Assembly: GCA_015056175.1 (NCBI GenBank)
Contig: SVGT01000003.1
Location: forward strand, 1 to 64,000
Reading direction: 5' to 3'
Length of the DNA stretch: 64,000 bases
Origin: Clostridiales bacterium
Lineage (GTDB): Bacteria > Bacillota > Clostridia > Christensenellales > Aristaeellaceae
Under the pieces are notes generated by a model, which was given only the letters and a program-made list of their open reading frames with translations, did no database searches and was not told the origin of the DNA. Positions 50,645-58,894 of this stretch are shown piece by piece. The translations under genes and the position numbers were made by a program. Within the stretch, counting starts at the first letter, position 1. Every line of letters begins with the position of its first letter.

Positions 50645-51775
50645 ATGATCTATCTGGATAATGCAGCCACCAGCTATCCCAAGCCGCCGCAGGTCAGGCG
50701 GGCTGTTTCCGGCGTGATCGACCGCATCGGAGGCAATCCGGGGCGCGGCGGGCATGCAGGGGCGCTGGCAGGCGGGCGCATCATGGAGAACTGCCGCAGC
50801 CGTCTTGCCGGGCTGCTGGGCGCAAAGGACAGCAGCCGCGTCATATTCACCATGGGCTGCACCGACGCCCTGAACACCGCCATCCGCGGCTTTCTGCACC
50901 GGGGCGACGAGGTGCTCATATCGCCCTTTGAGCATAACGCCGTCATGCGCCCGCTGACCATGCTGGAAAAGACGGGGCAGATCAGCATCCGCACGCTGCC
51001 TGCGGATGTAAACGGCCGCATCGATCCCGCATCCGTTGCCAAATCCCTTTGCAGCAAAACGGCGCTGTGCGTCCTTTGCCACGCCTCCAACGTGACGGGG
51101 GTCATCCAGCCTGCAAGGGAGATCGCCAGACAGCTTATGCAGTACGGCATTCCGATGCTGCTGGATGCGGCGCAGACAGCCGGCGTGGAGGATCTTTCGG
51201 ATACGGGCGCCGCCATGATCGCCCTGCCCGGGCACAAGGGGCTGCTGGGCCCCATGGGCGTGGGCGCGCTGTACGTGCACCCCGATATCACCCTGCGTCC
51301 GCTGCGTACGGGCGGCACGGGAAGCGTATCCGAATCCATGGAGCAGCCGGACATGATGCCAGATCTCCTGGAAAGCGGCACGCCGCCCCTGCCTGCCATT
51401 GCAGGCCTTTTGCAGGGCACGCGCTTTGCCCTTGCCCACATGGGCGCCATCGCCCAGTACGAGCAGGCGCTCCTCCGGGAAATGTACGAAGGCCTTGCCC
51501 GCATCCCCGGCGTAACGCTTTACGGCCCCCCGCTTTCCACGCCCCGCACGGCGGTATGCGCCTTCAATATCGGCGATCTGGAAAGCGGCGCGGCGGCGGA
51601 TCTGCTTTCCGCCTCCGGCTTTGCGCTGCGGGGCGGGCTGCACTGTGCGCCAAGCACACACCGCCAAATGGGCACATTGGACCGGGGCGCCCTGCGCGCA
51701 TCCCCCGGCCCCTTCAGCACAGAGGAAGAGATCGACCAATTTCTCCGCAAAGTTCACACCCTCTGCACCAAATGA
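50645..51775 (+). CDS. Cysteine desulfurase-family PLP enzyme (class V)
   Basis: 376 aa from the ATG at 50645 (MIYLDNAATSYPKPPQVRRA), behind GGAAGGAG. PLP contacts: CHASNVTGV, LLDAAQTAGV, and PLP lysine in ALPGHKGLLGPMGVGALYV. The catalytic Cys loop near FALRGGLHCAPSTHRQMG supports a desulfurase/selenocysteine-lyase role. The neighbour DUF3343 gene on the opposite strand may accept the sulfur or selenium. The C-terminus FSTEEEIDQFLRKVHTL is typical. Not the iscS-iscU type; no scaffold gene adjoins. Confidence 0.9.
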   Translation: MIYLDNAATSYPKPPQVRRAVSGVIDRIGGNPGRGGHAGALAGGRIMENCRSRLAGLLGAKDSSRVIFTMGCTDALNTAIRGFLHRGDEVLISPFEHNAVMRPLTMLEKTGQISIRTLPADVNGRIDPASVAKSLCSKTALCVLCHASNVTGVIQPAREIARQLMQYGIPMLLDAAQTAGVEDLSDTGAAMIALPGHKGLLGPMGVGALYVHPDITLRPLRTGGTGSVSESMEQPDMMPDLLESGTPPLPAIAGLLQGTRFALAHMGAIAQYEQALLREMYEGLARIPGVTLYGPPLSTPRTAVCAFNIGDLESGAAADLLSASGFALRGGLHCAPSTHRQMGTLDRGALRASPGPFSTEEEIDQFLRKVHTLCTK

Positions 51776-51932
51776 CATCTTTTGCCGTTGTTGTATACAA
51801 TTTTTGCCTATTCTGCCCATTGTATACACATTCAATTTCCTGTATAATGTCATTATAATAGGAAGGAAGGTGTGTGCATTTGTGCAAAATGCACACCCAT
51901 GACAAGATACACATCCCTGCGGAGGTGAAGGT

Positions 51933-53468
51933 TTGAAGCAGCTTCTGGAACGCCTGAAAGAATCACTTTATTCCGTACTGCCGATCACCGCAATCGTCCT
52001 GGTACTGAGCATCTCGCTGGCGCCGCTGGATTCGGGGGTCATGGTGGTCTTTGTCATGGGCTCTATCCTGCTTATCGGCGGGATGAGCCTGTTCGCGCTG
52101 GGCGCAGGCATGTCCATGCAGCCTCTGGGCGAGGGCATCGGCATCCAGCTGAACAAAAGCAAAAAGGTGTGGCTGTCGCTGCTGTGCTGCTTTGCGCTGG
52201 GCCTGCTCATCACGGTAGCGGAGCCGGATCTGACCGTGCTGGCGGAGCAGATTCCCTCTGTGCCCAACATGGTGCTCATCCTGTCCGTGGGCGTCGGCGT
52301 GGGCATTTTCCTGGTCATCTCCATGCTGCGCACGCTGAAGGGCTGGGCGCTCAATTACCTGCTCATCGGCTTTTATCTGCTGACGGCTGTGGCCGCCTGC
52401 TTTGCCCCTGCGGATTTTTTGCCCGTGGGCTTTGATTCCGGCGGCGTGACCACCGGCCCCATTACGGTTCCCTTCATCATGGCGCTTGGCGCCGGTATGG
52501 CCTCCATCCGCGGCGATAAGCACGCAGGGGAGGATTCCTTCGGCCTCATCGCGCTGTGCTCGGTAGGCCCCATCCTGTCCGTACTGCTGCTGAGCATCTT
52601 CTACGATCCGCAGCCGGCCAGCGAAGTGCCTGTGCTGGTGGAGGCCGCCACCACGCTGGACGCGTTCAAGCTGTTTTCCCATTCGCTGCCCCATTACGCG
52701 GAGGAGGTGCTCATCGCCTTTGCTCCCATGGTGGGCGTGTTTGTGATCTTCCAGATGGTGTTCAGGCGCTATACCCTGCACCAGCTGCTGCGCATCTGCC
52801 TGGGTCTGCTTTACACCTATGTGGGGCTGGTTTGCTTCCTGACGGGCGCCAACGTGGGCTTCATGCCCGCAGGCCAGCTGCTGGGCTCCTCCCTGGCAGA
52901 CGGCGGCACCAAGTACTGGCTGTTGCCCGTGGGCGCGGTGATCGGCTTCTTCACCGTCGCGGCGGAGCCTGCCGTGCACGTGCTCAAAAAGCAGGTGGCC
53001 GAGGTTTCCAACGGCCGCATCAGCCAGAAGAGCATCTCCCTGGGCCTGAGCATCGGCGTGAGCATTTCCGTATGCCTGAGCATGGCCCGCATCGTGTGGG
53101 GTTTTCCCATCCAGTACTTCCTCATTCCCGGCTATATTCTGTCCCTGGCCATCAGCTTCTTTGTGCCCCACATTTACACGGGCATCGCCTTTGACTCCGG
53201 CGGCGTGGCATCCGGTCCCATGACCACCACCTTCATTCTGCCCTTCGCGCTGGGCGCATGCCGCATGCTGGGCGGCAACATCATGACCGACGCCTTTGGC
53301 ATTGTGGCCATGGTGGCCATGACGCCGCTCATCACCATCCAGCTGATCGGCCTGTTCAGCGAGATCAGGCACAAGCTCCATCTCAAGCATACCGCCGGCC
53401 GTGCGGTGGACGACGAGGACGACGTGATCCTCTACTACGAGGATATGGGAGGTGCCCAGTATGAGTGA
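51933..53468 (+). CDS. DUF1538 membrane protein (internally duplicated)
   Basis: 511 aa, TTG start behind GGAGGTGAAG. About 12 or more membrane helices arranged as two related halves: the first contains GFDSGGVTTGPITVPFIMALGAGM, the second AFDSGGVASGPMTTTFILPFALG; VLPITAIVLVLSIS and EVLIAFAPMVGVFVIFQMVF likewise match. DUF1538 proteins are predicted transporters. It overlaps the following PII-family gene by 8 bp, a recurrent arrangement that suggests PII-like gating of transport. Substrate unknown. Confidence 0.92.
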   Translation: MKQLLERLKESLYSVLPITAIVLVLSISLAPLDSGVMVVFVMGSILLIGGMSLFALGAGMSMQPLGEGIGIQLNKSKKVWLSLLCCFALGLLITVAEPDLTVLAEQIPSVPNMVLILSVGVGVGIFLVISMLRTLKGWALNYLLIGFYLLTAVAACFAPADFLPVGFDSGGVTTGPITVPFIMALGAGMASIRGDKHAGEDSFGLIALCSVGPILSVLLLSIFYDPQPASEVPVLVEAATTLDAFKLFSHSLPHYAEEVLIAFAPMVGVFVIFQMVFRRYTLHQLLRICLGLLYTYVGLVCFLTGANVGFMPAGQLLGSSLADGGTKYWLLPVGAVIGFFTVAAEPAVHVLKKQVAEVSNGRISQKSISLGLSIGVSISVCLSMARIVWGFPIQYFLIPGYILSLAISFFVPHIYTGIAFDSGGVASGPMTTTFILPFALGACRMLGGNIMTDAFGIVAMVAMTPLITIQLIGLFSEIRHKLHLKHTAGRAVDDEDDVILYYEDMGGAQYE

Positions 53469-54123
53469 ACGGGTCCAGATGATCCTGTCCATTGTCCGGC
53501 AGGGCCACGGACAGATGCTGATCGAAAAGCTGCAGCGCTCCGGCATACCGGTGCACTACCAGTGCGTAGGCCACGGCACCGCCCCCTCCGAGATCCTGGA
53601 TATTCTGGGTCTTGGCACCAGCGATAAGGACGTGGTCATCTCCTTTGCCACCGAATCCCATGCCCGGGATCTGCTGGGCAATCTGCACAGCGCATTTCTG
53701 CACATCGGCCGTGTTCACGGCCTCATCCTGCTGCTGAACACCACCGCCGTCAGCAAGCTTTTGTCCCTGATGGTGCAGACCCCCTTGACCGAAACGACGG
53801 GAGGCTCCAATATGAATTACAACGCCAACAATTCCCTGATCTGCATTTCCGTAAACCTGGGCTTTACCGATCAGGTGATGCACACCGCACGTCAGGCAGG
53901 CGCCCGCGGCGGCACGGTGATCAAGGCCCGTCTGGCCAGCAGCGAGAGCGCCGAGGAAACGCTGGGCAAGGAACTGCACCAGGAAAAGGAACTGCTGCTC
54001 ATCCTGGCTCCCAGCAAGGACGCGCCCAACATTATGAACGCCGTCAACAAGGAATACGGTCTGCGCAAGGAAGCCCAGGCCATCATCCATTCCCTGCCGG
54101 TGGAGCATGCCATGAAGATCTGA
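53461..54123 (+). CDS. PII-like regulator with two PII-type halves
   Basis: 220 aa from the ATG at 53461. It carries two ferredoxin-like PII-type units: QMILSIVRQGHGQMLIEKLQRSGIPVHYQCVGHGTAPSEIL and, after ~125, LICISVNLGFTDQVMHTARQAGARGGTVIKARLA. Neither has a recognisable uridylylation Tyr loop; the second has the GARGGT motif of PII-like proteins. Translated by coupling to the DUF1538 gene. Probably binds the transporter and a small ligand (nucleotide), as in other PII-transporter pairs. Confidence 0.88.
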   Translation: MSERVQMILSIVRQGHGQMLIEKLQRSGIPVHYQCVGHGTAPSEILDILGLGTSDKDVVISFATESHARDLLGNLHSAFLHIGRVHGLILLLNTTAVSKLLSLMVQTPLTETTGGSNMNYNANNSLICISVNLGFTDQVMHTARQAGARGGTVIKARLASSESAEETLGKELHQEKELLLILAPSKDAPNIMNAVNKEYGLRKEAQAIIHSLPVEHAMKI

Positions 54124-54137
54124 TCCCCATGCAAATT

Positions 54138-54160
54138 AGACCGCTTTCGCGGTCTTTTTA
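54138..54160 (+). terminator. Terminator after PII gene
   Basis: AGACCGC-tttc-GCGGTCT followed by TTTTA. Confidence 0.85.
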
Positions 54161-54239
54161 TTTTGCGCCGTTTCAGTCTGCCAAGGGGAGGGTATATATA
54201 TTCCGTACAAGCTATTTCCGTTTTGAAGGAGGCACTGCC

Positions 54240-54695
54240 ATGCTGACTGAACATACCAAGGCCCCCGATTTTACCCTGCCCGATATGCACGGCAATCCCG
54301 TATCTCTTGCCGATTTTGCAGGCAAAAAGGTGGTGCTCTATTTCTATCCCAAGGATAACACCTCCGGCTGCACCAAGCAGGCCTGCGCCTTTGCCGCGCT
54401 CTACAACGGCTTTGCGGAGAAGAACGCCGTGGTCATCGGCGTCAGCCGCGACAGCGCCGCATCCCATAAAAAGTTTGCGGAAAAGAACAACCTGCCCTTC
54501 ATCCTGCTCACCGACGCCGACGCCCGCGTTACCGATCTGTACGGCGCCTGGCAGGAAAAGACCATGTGCGGCAAAACCTCCATGGGCGTGGTGCGCACCA
54601 CCTACATCATTGACGAACAGGGCATGATCGAAAAAGTGATGCCCAAGGTGAAGGCGGACACCAACCCCCAGGATGTGCTACGTTTCCTTGGCTGA
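54240..54695 (+). CDS. bcp: Peroxiredoxin Bcp/PrxQ
   Basis: 151 aa from the ATG at 54240 behind GAAGGAGG. APDFTLPDMHGNPVSLADFAGKKVVLYFYPKDNTSGCTKQACAF carries the peroxidatic and resolving cysteines (five residues apart). Followed by IGVSRDSAASHKKFAEKNNLPF and RTTYIIDEQG. Reduces hydroperoxides using thioredoxin in the cytoplasm. Same organism shows other anti-oxidant genes (ferritin-like, nitroreductase). Confidence 0.96.
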   Translation: MLTEHTKAPDFTLPDMHGNPVSLADFAGKKVVLYFYPKDNTSGCTKQACAFAALYNGFAEKNAVVIGVSRDSAASHKKFAEKNNLPFILLTDADARVTDLYGAWQEKTMCGKTSMGVVRTTYIIDEQGMIEKVMPKVKADTNPQDVLRFLG

Positions 54696-54749
54696 CGAGC
54701 ACCCACTGACCCTCGGTGCCGTAAGCTTTGGATAAATCCTCTTTCGCAA

Positions 54750-54781
54750 GGGCGTCCCTGTGACGGGACGCCTTCTTTTTT
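54750..54781 (+). terminator. Terminator after bcp
   Basis: GGCGTCCC-tgtgac-GGGACGCC followed by TTCTTTTTT. Confidence 0.85.
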
Positions 54782-54795
54782 ACGCAAAACTGCGC

Positions 54796-54820
54796 CAAAA
54801 AACCTCCCCGGAAGGGAAGG
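54796..54820 (-). terminator. Terminator after FMN-binding lipoprotein gene
   Basis: Minus strand CCTTCCC-ttcc-GGGGAGG followed by TTTTTTGG. Confidence 0.6.
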
Positions 54821-54829
54821 CTTTTCATG

Positions 54830-55408
54830 TTACTGGGCGCTGTCCGTCTGCGCAGCGTCAGGCGCTGCATTTTCCGCATCGTCCGCCAGGGTGACGGTGG
54901 CCGTATTGCCCGTGCGGGCAGCGTTCAGCGCGGCGGCATACAGCCGCTCTGCCATGCGGGAAGACTGGGTGGCGCCCGTCACGCCGTCGATCTTCGTCTT
55001 TTCGCCTGCAGCCTTCAGCTGCCGTTCAATTTCGGGGATCCACTTGGAAGGATGCGGATCCATGGGATATTCGTCAGCGGTGGTTTCGCTCTTCTTTTTG
55101 CCGTCCATGTCGGCGTCATACTCCACATCCGTCACCTGACCGCCCGTCACGGTCACCTTCACATATTCCTGCCAGCCGCCGTTCTGCGCAGCATACGCCT
55201 CAGACGCCTGCGCGGTATACACGCCGTCCTTGTACATGCTTTCGGCGGTAGGCGCAGGGGAATTGAGTGCCTGGGGCGAGGGCGAGGTCATGGTAGGCGA
55301 TTGGGTGACCTGCGGCGGGTTCATGGCCGCGCAGCCCGTCAGCATCACGGCGCACACCGCGCACAGCATGGGCGCCACGGCCTTTTTCCAGAGAGGTACA
55401 TGTTTCAT
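54830..55408 (-). CDS. FMN-binding domain lipoprotein
   Basis: 192 aa. Lipobox AVMLTGC (Cys at about 26) with a Thr/Ser/Pro linker, then an FMN-binding domain: KDGVYTAQASEAYAAQNGGWQEYVKVTVTGGQVTDVEYDAD and the flavinylation motif KIDGVTGATQSSRM, in which a Thr is expected to carry covalently attached FMN via ApbE. Likely an electron carrier in extracytoplasmic transfer, as in Rnf/EET-associated proteins. No ApbE or membrane partner is near. Confidence 0.88.
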   Translation of the reverse strand: MKHVPLWKKAVAPMLCAVCAVMLTGCAAMNPPQVTQSPTMTSPSPQALNSPAPTAESMYKDGVYTAQASEAYAAQNGGWQEYVKVTVTGGQVTDVEYDADMDGKKKSETTADEYPMDPHPSKWIPEIERQLKAAGEKTKIDGVTGATQSSRMAERLYAAALNAARTGNTATVTLADDAENAAPDAAQTDSAQ

Positions 55409-55442
55409 TGCGTATTTCCCTTCCTTTCATGGCGCGTTGGGC

Positions 55443-55473
55443 GCGCCCATGCACCAAGTATATGCATGGGCGC
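55443..55473. repeat. Inverted repeat in divergent promoter region
   Basis: GCGCCCATGCA (55443-55453) and TGCATGGGCGC (55463-55473), perfect 11-bp arms with a 9-nt loop, upstream of the FMN lipoprotein (minus) and CBS protein (plus). Confidence 0.65.
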
Positions 55474-55504
55474 TGCAAAATATGCACCCTGCGCCGATGC
55501 TCTC

Positions 55505-55533
55505 TTGCACTTGTACAGGAAAGATGCTATAAT
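55505..55533 (+). promoter_or_regulatory. Promoter for CBS/CorC gene
   Basis: TTGCAC, 17-bp spacer, TATAAT at 55528-55533. The -10 overlaps an in-frame ATG (55532), which rules that codon out as start. Confidence 0.7.
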
Positions 55534-55603
55534 GAAAAATACTGCACCGGCTGCGACCGGCGCAGGTGCGAAACGCACAATATTCACGTTTGGAGGGAGT
55601 CTC

Positions 55604-56950
55604 TTGGAGGACCCGTTAGGTAGTTATCTCATCGCATGCATCTGTTTCATTTTTTCCGCACTGCTGTGCGCCTGTGAATCGGGCGTGAAGCACGCCAGCG
55701 AGGAAAAGGTAGCCCCCGCCGGCAGCCGCATCATGCGCTATGTGCGGGACAACAAATATCCCCTGGCTACGCTGGGCGGCTTGAGAACGCTGCTGCTCAT
55801 GGCGGGCACGGCGGAGATCGCCTGTCTCCACACCCGCAGCCCCTGGGGCGTGTTGCTGCTTTCCGCCGTGTGCATCCTGATCGCCATGCCGCTGTGCGTG
55901 CTGCTGCCCAACCGCCTGTGCAAGCGCCATGCCGATTCCGCCGTCATGCATCTAAAGCCGCTGATCGTCACCGTGTGCGTGCTGCTCAAGCCCTTTGCCG
56001 TATTCTCCGTATGGCTCAGCGACGTGTTCCTGCGTCTGCTTGGCAACGATACCCAGGATAAGGAAGAGGTCACCGAAGAAGAAATTCTGGCCATGGTGGA
56101 TATCGGCGAGGAAAACGGCGTCATTGAACAGAGTGAGCATGAGATGATCACCAATGTGCTGGAATTTACCGATATGACCGCCGCGGACTGCATGACCCAC
56201 CGCAGGGATATTGCCGCCCTGTGGATCGGCGATGATGACGAAACCATTCTTTCCACCATCAAGGAATCCGGCCGCAGCCGTCTGCCCGTGTACGACGAGG
56301 ACATTGACGACGTGATCGGCGTGCTCTTCGCCCGCGACTTTTTCATCAACTCCCGCAGCAAAAAGCCCCAGCCCATCCGCAATCTGCTGCGCGAGCCCTA
56401 TTTTGTGCCCAAGACGGTGAAAACGGACGTGCTGCTGCGCAACATGCAGCGCGCCAAGACCCATATCGCCATCGTGCTGGACGAATTCGGCGGCGTCAGC
56501 GGTCTGGTCACCATGGAGGATCTGCTGGAAGAGATCGTGGGCAATATCTACGATGAGTTTGATCCTCTGGAGGAAAAGGAAATTATCCCCCTGGGCGAGG
56601 ATCGCTGGCAGGTGCTGGGCAGCGCCGAGCTGGACACCCTCAGCGATGAAATGCATCTTACCCTTCCCGAGGATGAGGATTACGATACCATCGGCGGCCT
56701 GATCTTCAGCAAATTCAACGTGATCCCCGACGACGGCGCCACTCCCGACGTGGACATCTGGTGCACCGCGGACGGCGAAGTGCCCGAATACGACGGCGAT
56801 GACGATGAAGAGGATCTGCTGTGCGACCTGCTCCATGTGCATGTGGACAAAATTCTGGACCACCGCGTGGAAAAGGCCACCATCACCGTGCTGCGCAGCC
56901 AGATCGTTCCCCGCGAAGAGGACGAAAAGGAAGCGGAAGGCGACAATTGA
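55604..56950 (+). CDS. CNNM/CorC (HlyC-type) CBS-domain membrane protein
   Basis: 448 aa with a TTG start behind GGAGGGAG; the ATG at 55532 lies inside the -10. N-terminal CNNM domain with three or four membrane helices (LIACICFIFSALLCACESGVKHASEEK, LRTLLLMAGTAEIACL and others), an EEEILAMVDIGEENGVIEQSEHEMI segment, two CBS domains (about 170-300: CMTHRRDIAAL, SRLPVYDEDIDDVIGVL, KTHIAIVLDEFGGVSGLVTMEDLLEEIVG), and a CorC_HlyC tail (YDTIGGLIFSKF). Members export Mg2+/Co2+ or regulate ion levels. Acidic insert EYDGDDDEEDLL in the tail. Confidence 0.9.
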   Translation: MEDPLGSYLIACICFIFSALLCACESGVKHASEEKVAPAGSRIMRYVRDNKYPLATLGGLRTLLLMAGTAEIACLHTRSPWGVLLLSAVCILIAMPLCVLLPNRLCKRHADSAVMHLKPLIVTVCVLLKPFAVFSVWLSDVFLRLLGNDTQDKEEVTEEEILAMVDIGEENGVIEQSEHEMITNVLEFTDMTAADCMTHRRDIAALWIGDDDETILSTIKESGRSRLPVYDEDIDDVIGVLFARDFFINSRSKKPQPIRNLLREPYFVPKTVKTDVLLRNMQRAKTHIAIVLDEFGGVSGLVTMEDLLEEIVGNIYDEFDPLEEKEIIPLGEDRWQVLGSAELDTLSDEMHLTLPEDEDYDTIGGLIFSKFNVIPDDGATPDVDIWCTADGEVPEYDGDDDEEDLLCDLLHVHVDKILDHRVEKATITVLRSQIVPREEDEKEAEGDN

Positions 56951-56957
56951 TCATCAG

Positions 56958-56982
56958 GGAGCGGTTATCCGCTCCTTTTTTT
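56958..56982 (+). terminator. Terminator after CBS gene
   Basis: GGAGCGG-ttat-CCGCTCC followed by TTTTTTT. Confidence 0.85.
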
Positions 56983-57385
56983 ATGCCTGCTGCCGGCGGA
57001 TCAGCCCGGCAAGCCCGCCGATGCTGACGCCCATCAGGATATCCATCAGGTACGCTGTCTGGGACAGCTGCTGCCCGGTCAGCAGCGCGTAGATCAGCAC
57101 GCCTGCGCCCATGTACATAAGCCCCAGCAGCGCACCCCGCAGCGCGCCCTGCATTTCACCCCGGCGCACCGCCGCAAATACGCCAAGCACAATGCTGATC
57201 AGCTTGATCACCTGGTTGGCCGTGCGGATAAAGGCGTCGCCCGCATCCGTGATGCCCACGATCAAGGCCAGCAGCACCACCAGCACCGCCGTCACGGCAA
57301 CAGAAAGCAGCAGCCCCTTCAGCCACCGCCCAAATGCGCTTTGCAAAAAGGAACACCTGCGCCCGTAATAATTGGTTTTTGCCAT
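56981..57385 (-). CDS. TIGR04086-type small membrane protein
   Basis: 134 aa from the ATG at 57385 (MAKTNYYGRRCSFLQSAFGR), 6 bases after GGGAGG; the earlier track ATG is too close to that site. Four membrane helices: LLLSVAVTAVLVVLLALIVGI, VIKLISIVLGVFAAVRRGE, GALRGALLGLMYMGAGVLIY, and AYLMDILMGVSIGGLAGLI. Resembles the TIGR04086 family found near YajC in spore formers; function unknown. The stop overlaps the terminator of the convergent gene. Confidence 0.75.
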   Translation of the reverse strand: MAKTNYYGRRCSFLQSAFGRWLKGLLLSVAVTAVLVVLLALIVGITDAGDAFIRTANQVIKLISIVLGVFAAVRRGEMQGALRGALLGLMYMGAGVLIYALLTGQQLSQTAYLMDILMGVSIGGLAGLIRRQQA

Positions 57386-57548
57386 AAACATCCTCCCTGT
57401 GCTTTTGTATCAGCCTATGCCGCCCTCCCTGCCGTCTATGACCCCATCTTTTTTGTAAAAAAGTTTTTGTCATCATTGCCTGCCCTGCAAAAATATGATA
57501 TGCTTATCAGGTTACAAGAGCTTTTTCCCGTAAGAAAGGACAGATGTT

Positions 57549-58385
57549 ATGACCATTTTCGAAGCTGCCATCCTGGGCATCGTACAGGGTCTGGCGGAAT
57601 TTCTGCCCATCTCCTCCAGCGGCCATCTGGAGCTTTTCCAGCACATCATGGGCCTGAGCGATAATTCCGCCTCCATGATGCTGCTCACCGTGCTGCTCCA
57701 TGTGGGCACGCTGGTGGCAGTCGCCGTGGTGTTCTGGAACGACTGGATGGATATCCTGCGTCATCTCTTCAAGAGCAAAACCCTGGGCCTGCTGTTTATC
57801 GCATCCCTGCCCGCGCTGTTTGCGGCGCTGCTGCTGGGCGACGCCATGGACAGCCTGTTTGGCAGCGGCTTCCTGGGCCTGGCCTTCCTGATCACCGCGC
57901 TGTTCCTGCTGCTCACCGAATACATCGGCAAAAAGATGAAAAACCGCACCGACCTCCAGGACGAAGTGGGCGTCAAGCATGCCCTTTGCATGGGCGTGAT
58001 GCAAGCCGTAGCCATCCTGCCCGGCGTGAGCCGCAGCGGCAGCACCCTGCTTGGCGGTATCTTCAGCGGCATGAAGCGCGAAAAGGCGGCCAAGTTCTCC
58101 TTCATGATGAGCGCGCCCGCTATTCTGGGCAGCCTGCTGGTGGAGGGCAAGGACGTGCTGGAAAACGGCGGCATGGAGCTGCTGAGCTCCAATCTGATCC
58201 CCGTGCTGGTAGGCGTGGCACTGGCTGCCGTATCCGGCTATCTGGCCATCCGCTATATGCTGAAGCTGATCAACCGCATTTCCTTTAACTGGTTTGCCCT
58301 GTATGTGGGCATCGTGGGCGTCACCGTGGTGGTGCTGCAGATCGCAGGCGTCTCCTTCCTGCCCGCGTTCCCCTTCTTTGGCTGA
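57549..58385 (+). CDS. uppP: Undecaprenyl-diphosphate phosphatase UppP (BacA)
   Basis: 278 aa. The catalytic motif LGIVQGLAEFLPISSSGHLEL and GVMQAVAILPGVSRSGSTLLGGI are diagnostic of UppP. About eight membrane helices. It dephosphorylates undecaprenyl-PP outside the membrane to recycle the lipid carrier of peptidoglycan synthesis; members confer bacitracin tolerance. Behind AAGAAAGGAC. Followed by a terminator that has been interrupted (see the split terminator entry). Confidence 0.97.
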   Translation: MTIFEAAILGIVQGLAEFLPISSSGHLELFQHIMGLSDNSASMMLLTVLLHVGTLVAVAVVFWNDWMDILRHLFKSKTLGLLFIASLPALFAALLLGDAMDSLFGSGFLGLAFLITALFLLLTEYIGKKMKNRTDLQDEVGVKHALCMGVMQAVAILPGVSRSGSTLLGGIFSGMKREKAAKFSFMMSAPAILGSLLVEGKDVLENGGMELLSSNLIPVLVGVALAAVSGYLAIRYMLKLINRISFNWFALYVGIVGVTVVVLQIAGVSFLPAFPFFG

Positions 58386-58451
58386 TCCGGCAAAAATAAA
58401 AAAGGACCCCTGGCAGGAGATGTCTTAAGGAATCATTTATCCAATAGCGAA

Positions 58452-58482
58452 AAACGAGCATCCGAATACCGGATGCTCGTTT
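58452..58482 (-). terminator. Terminator for inserted small gene
   Basis: Minus strand AAACGAGCATCC-ggtattc-GGATGCTCGTTT then TTCGC; 93 bases past the stop of the small gene. Confidence 0.7.
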
Positions 58483-58574
58483 GCTTATGTGGCCCCACAA
58501 ACGCAATGCACTGGTACAGTGCGTATAATTGCGCCCTCCTGTGGTCTGTGGCTGCTCGATAAATTGGACTTTAC

Positions 58575-58805
58575 TCACTTCTCTTTGCTGAACAATTCAA
58601 TTGTCATTAAGATAATACCAAGCACAATAAACACAACAGAGAAGGCAAACAGCAACGTCAAGTCCATCTCAATTATAGTTGACAAAAATCTTCCAAGTTT
58701 AGTGTCCCAAGAGGTAACGAGATTGTTGCCTGCGATAAAAACAATCGCCAAAGCCCAAATGCTACCTATCAGGGAAAGAAATCCACCTATCACTGCTCTT
58801 TTCAT
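58575..58805 (-). CDS. Small two-helix membrane protein, AT-rich
   Basis: 76 aa behind GGGAGTG. Two membrane segments (MKRAVIGGFLSLIGSIWALAIVFIAG and LTLLFAFSVVFIVLGIILMTIELF) joined by a short loop with NNLVTSWDTKLGRFLSTIIEMD, and a charged end FSKEK. No family assigned with confidence. Codon use is clearly more AT-rich than the flanking genes. It carries its own promoter and terminator inside the uppP terminator loop, consistent with recent acquisition as a unit. Confidence 0.72.
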   Translation of the reverse strand: MKRAVIGGFLSLIGSIWALAIVFIAGNNLVTSWDTKLGRFLSTIIEMDLTLLFAFSVVFIVLGIILMTIELFSKEK

Positions 58806-58844
58806 ACAATCACACTCCCTGTCAAATTCGAGTTTATCGCTTTC

Positions 58845-58873
58845 ATTCTATCACGCAGAACAAGAAACAGCAA
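58845..58873 (-). promoter_or_regulatory. Promoter for small AT-rich gene
   Basis: Minus strand TTGCTG, 17-bp spacer, TAGAAT; the -35 lies in the right-hand hairpin of the cassette. Confidence 0.5.
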
Positions 58874-58894
58874 GCCTTGGTGGGCTTGCTGTTT
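58865..58894. terminator. Hairpin at right side of cassette
   Basis: AAACAGCAAGCC-ttggtg-GGCTTGCTGTTT, symmetric, so able to act in either direction. Confidence 0.6.

Noticed and set aside
51963-53546. 527-aa minus-strand ORF
   Set aside because: Antisense to the DUF1538 membrane protein; Gln/His/Asp-rich pattern typical of such shadows.
54827-55603. N-terminal 259 residues of the 707-aa CBS ORF
   Set aside because: Antisense to the FMN lipoprotein and upstream of the promoter; the gene starts at the TTG at 55604.
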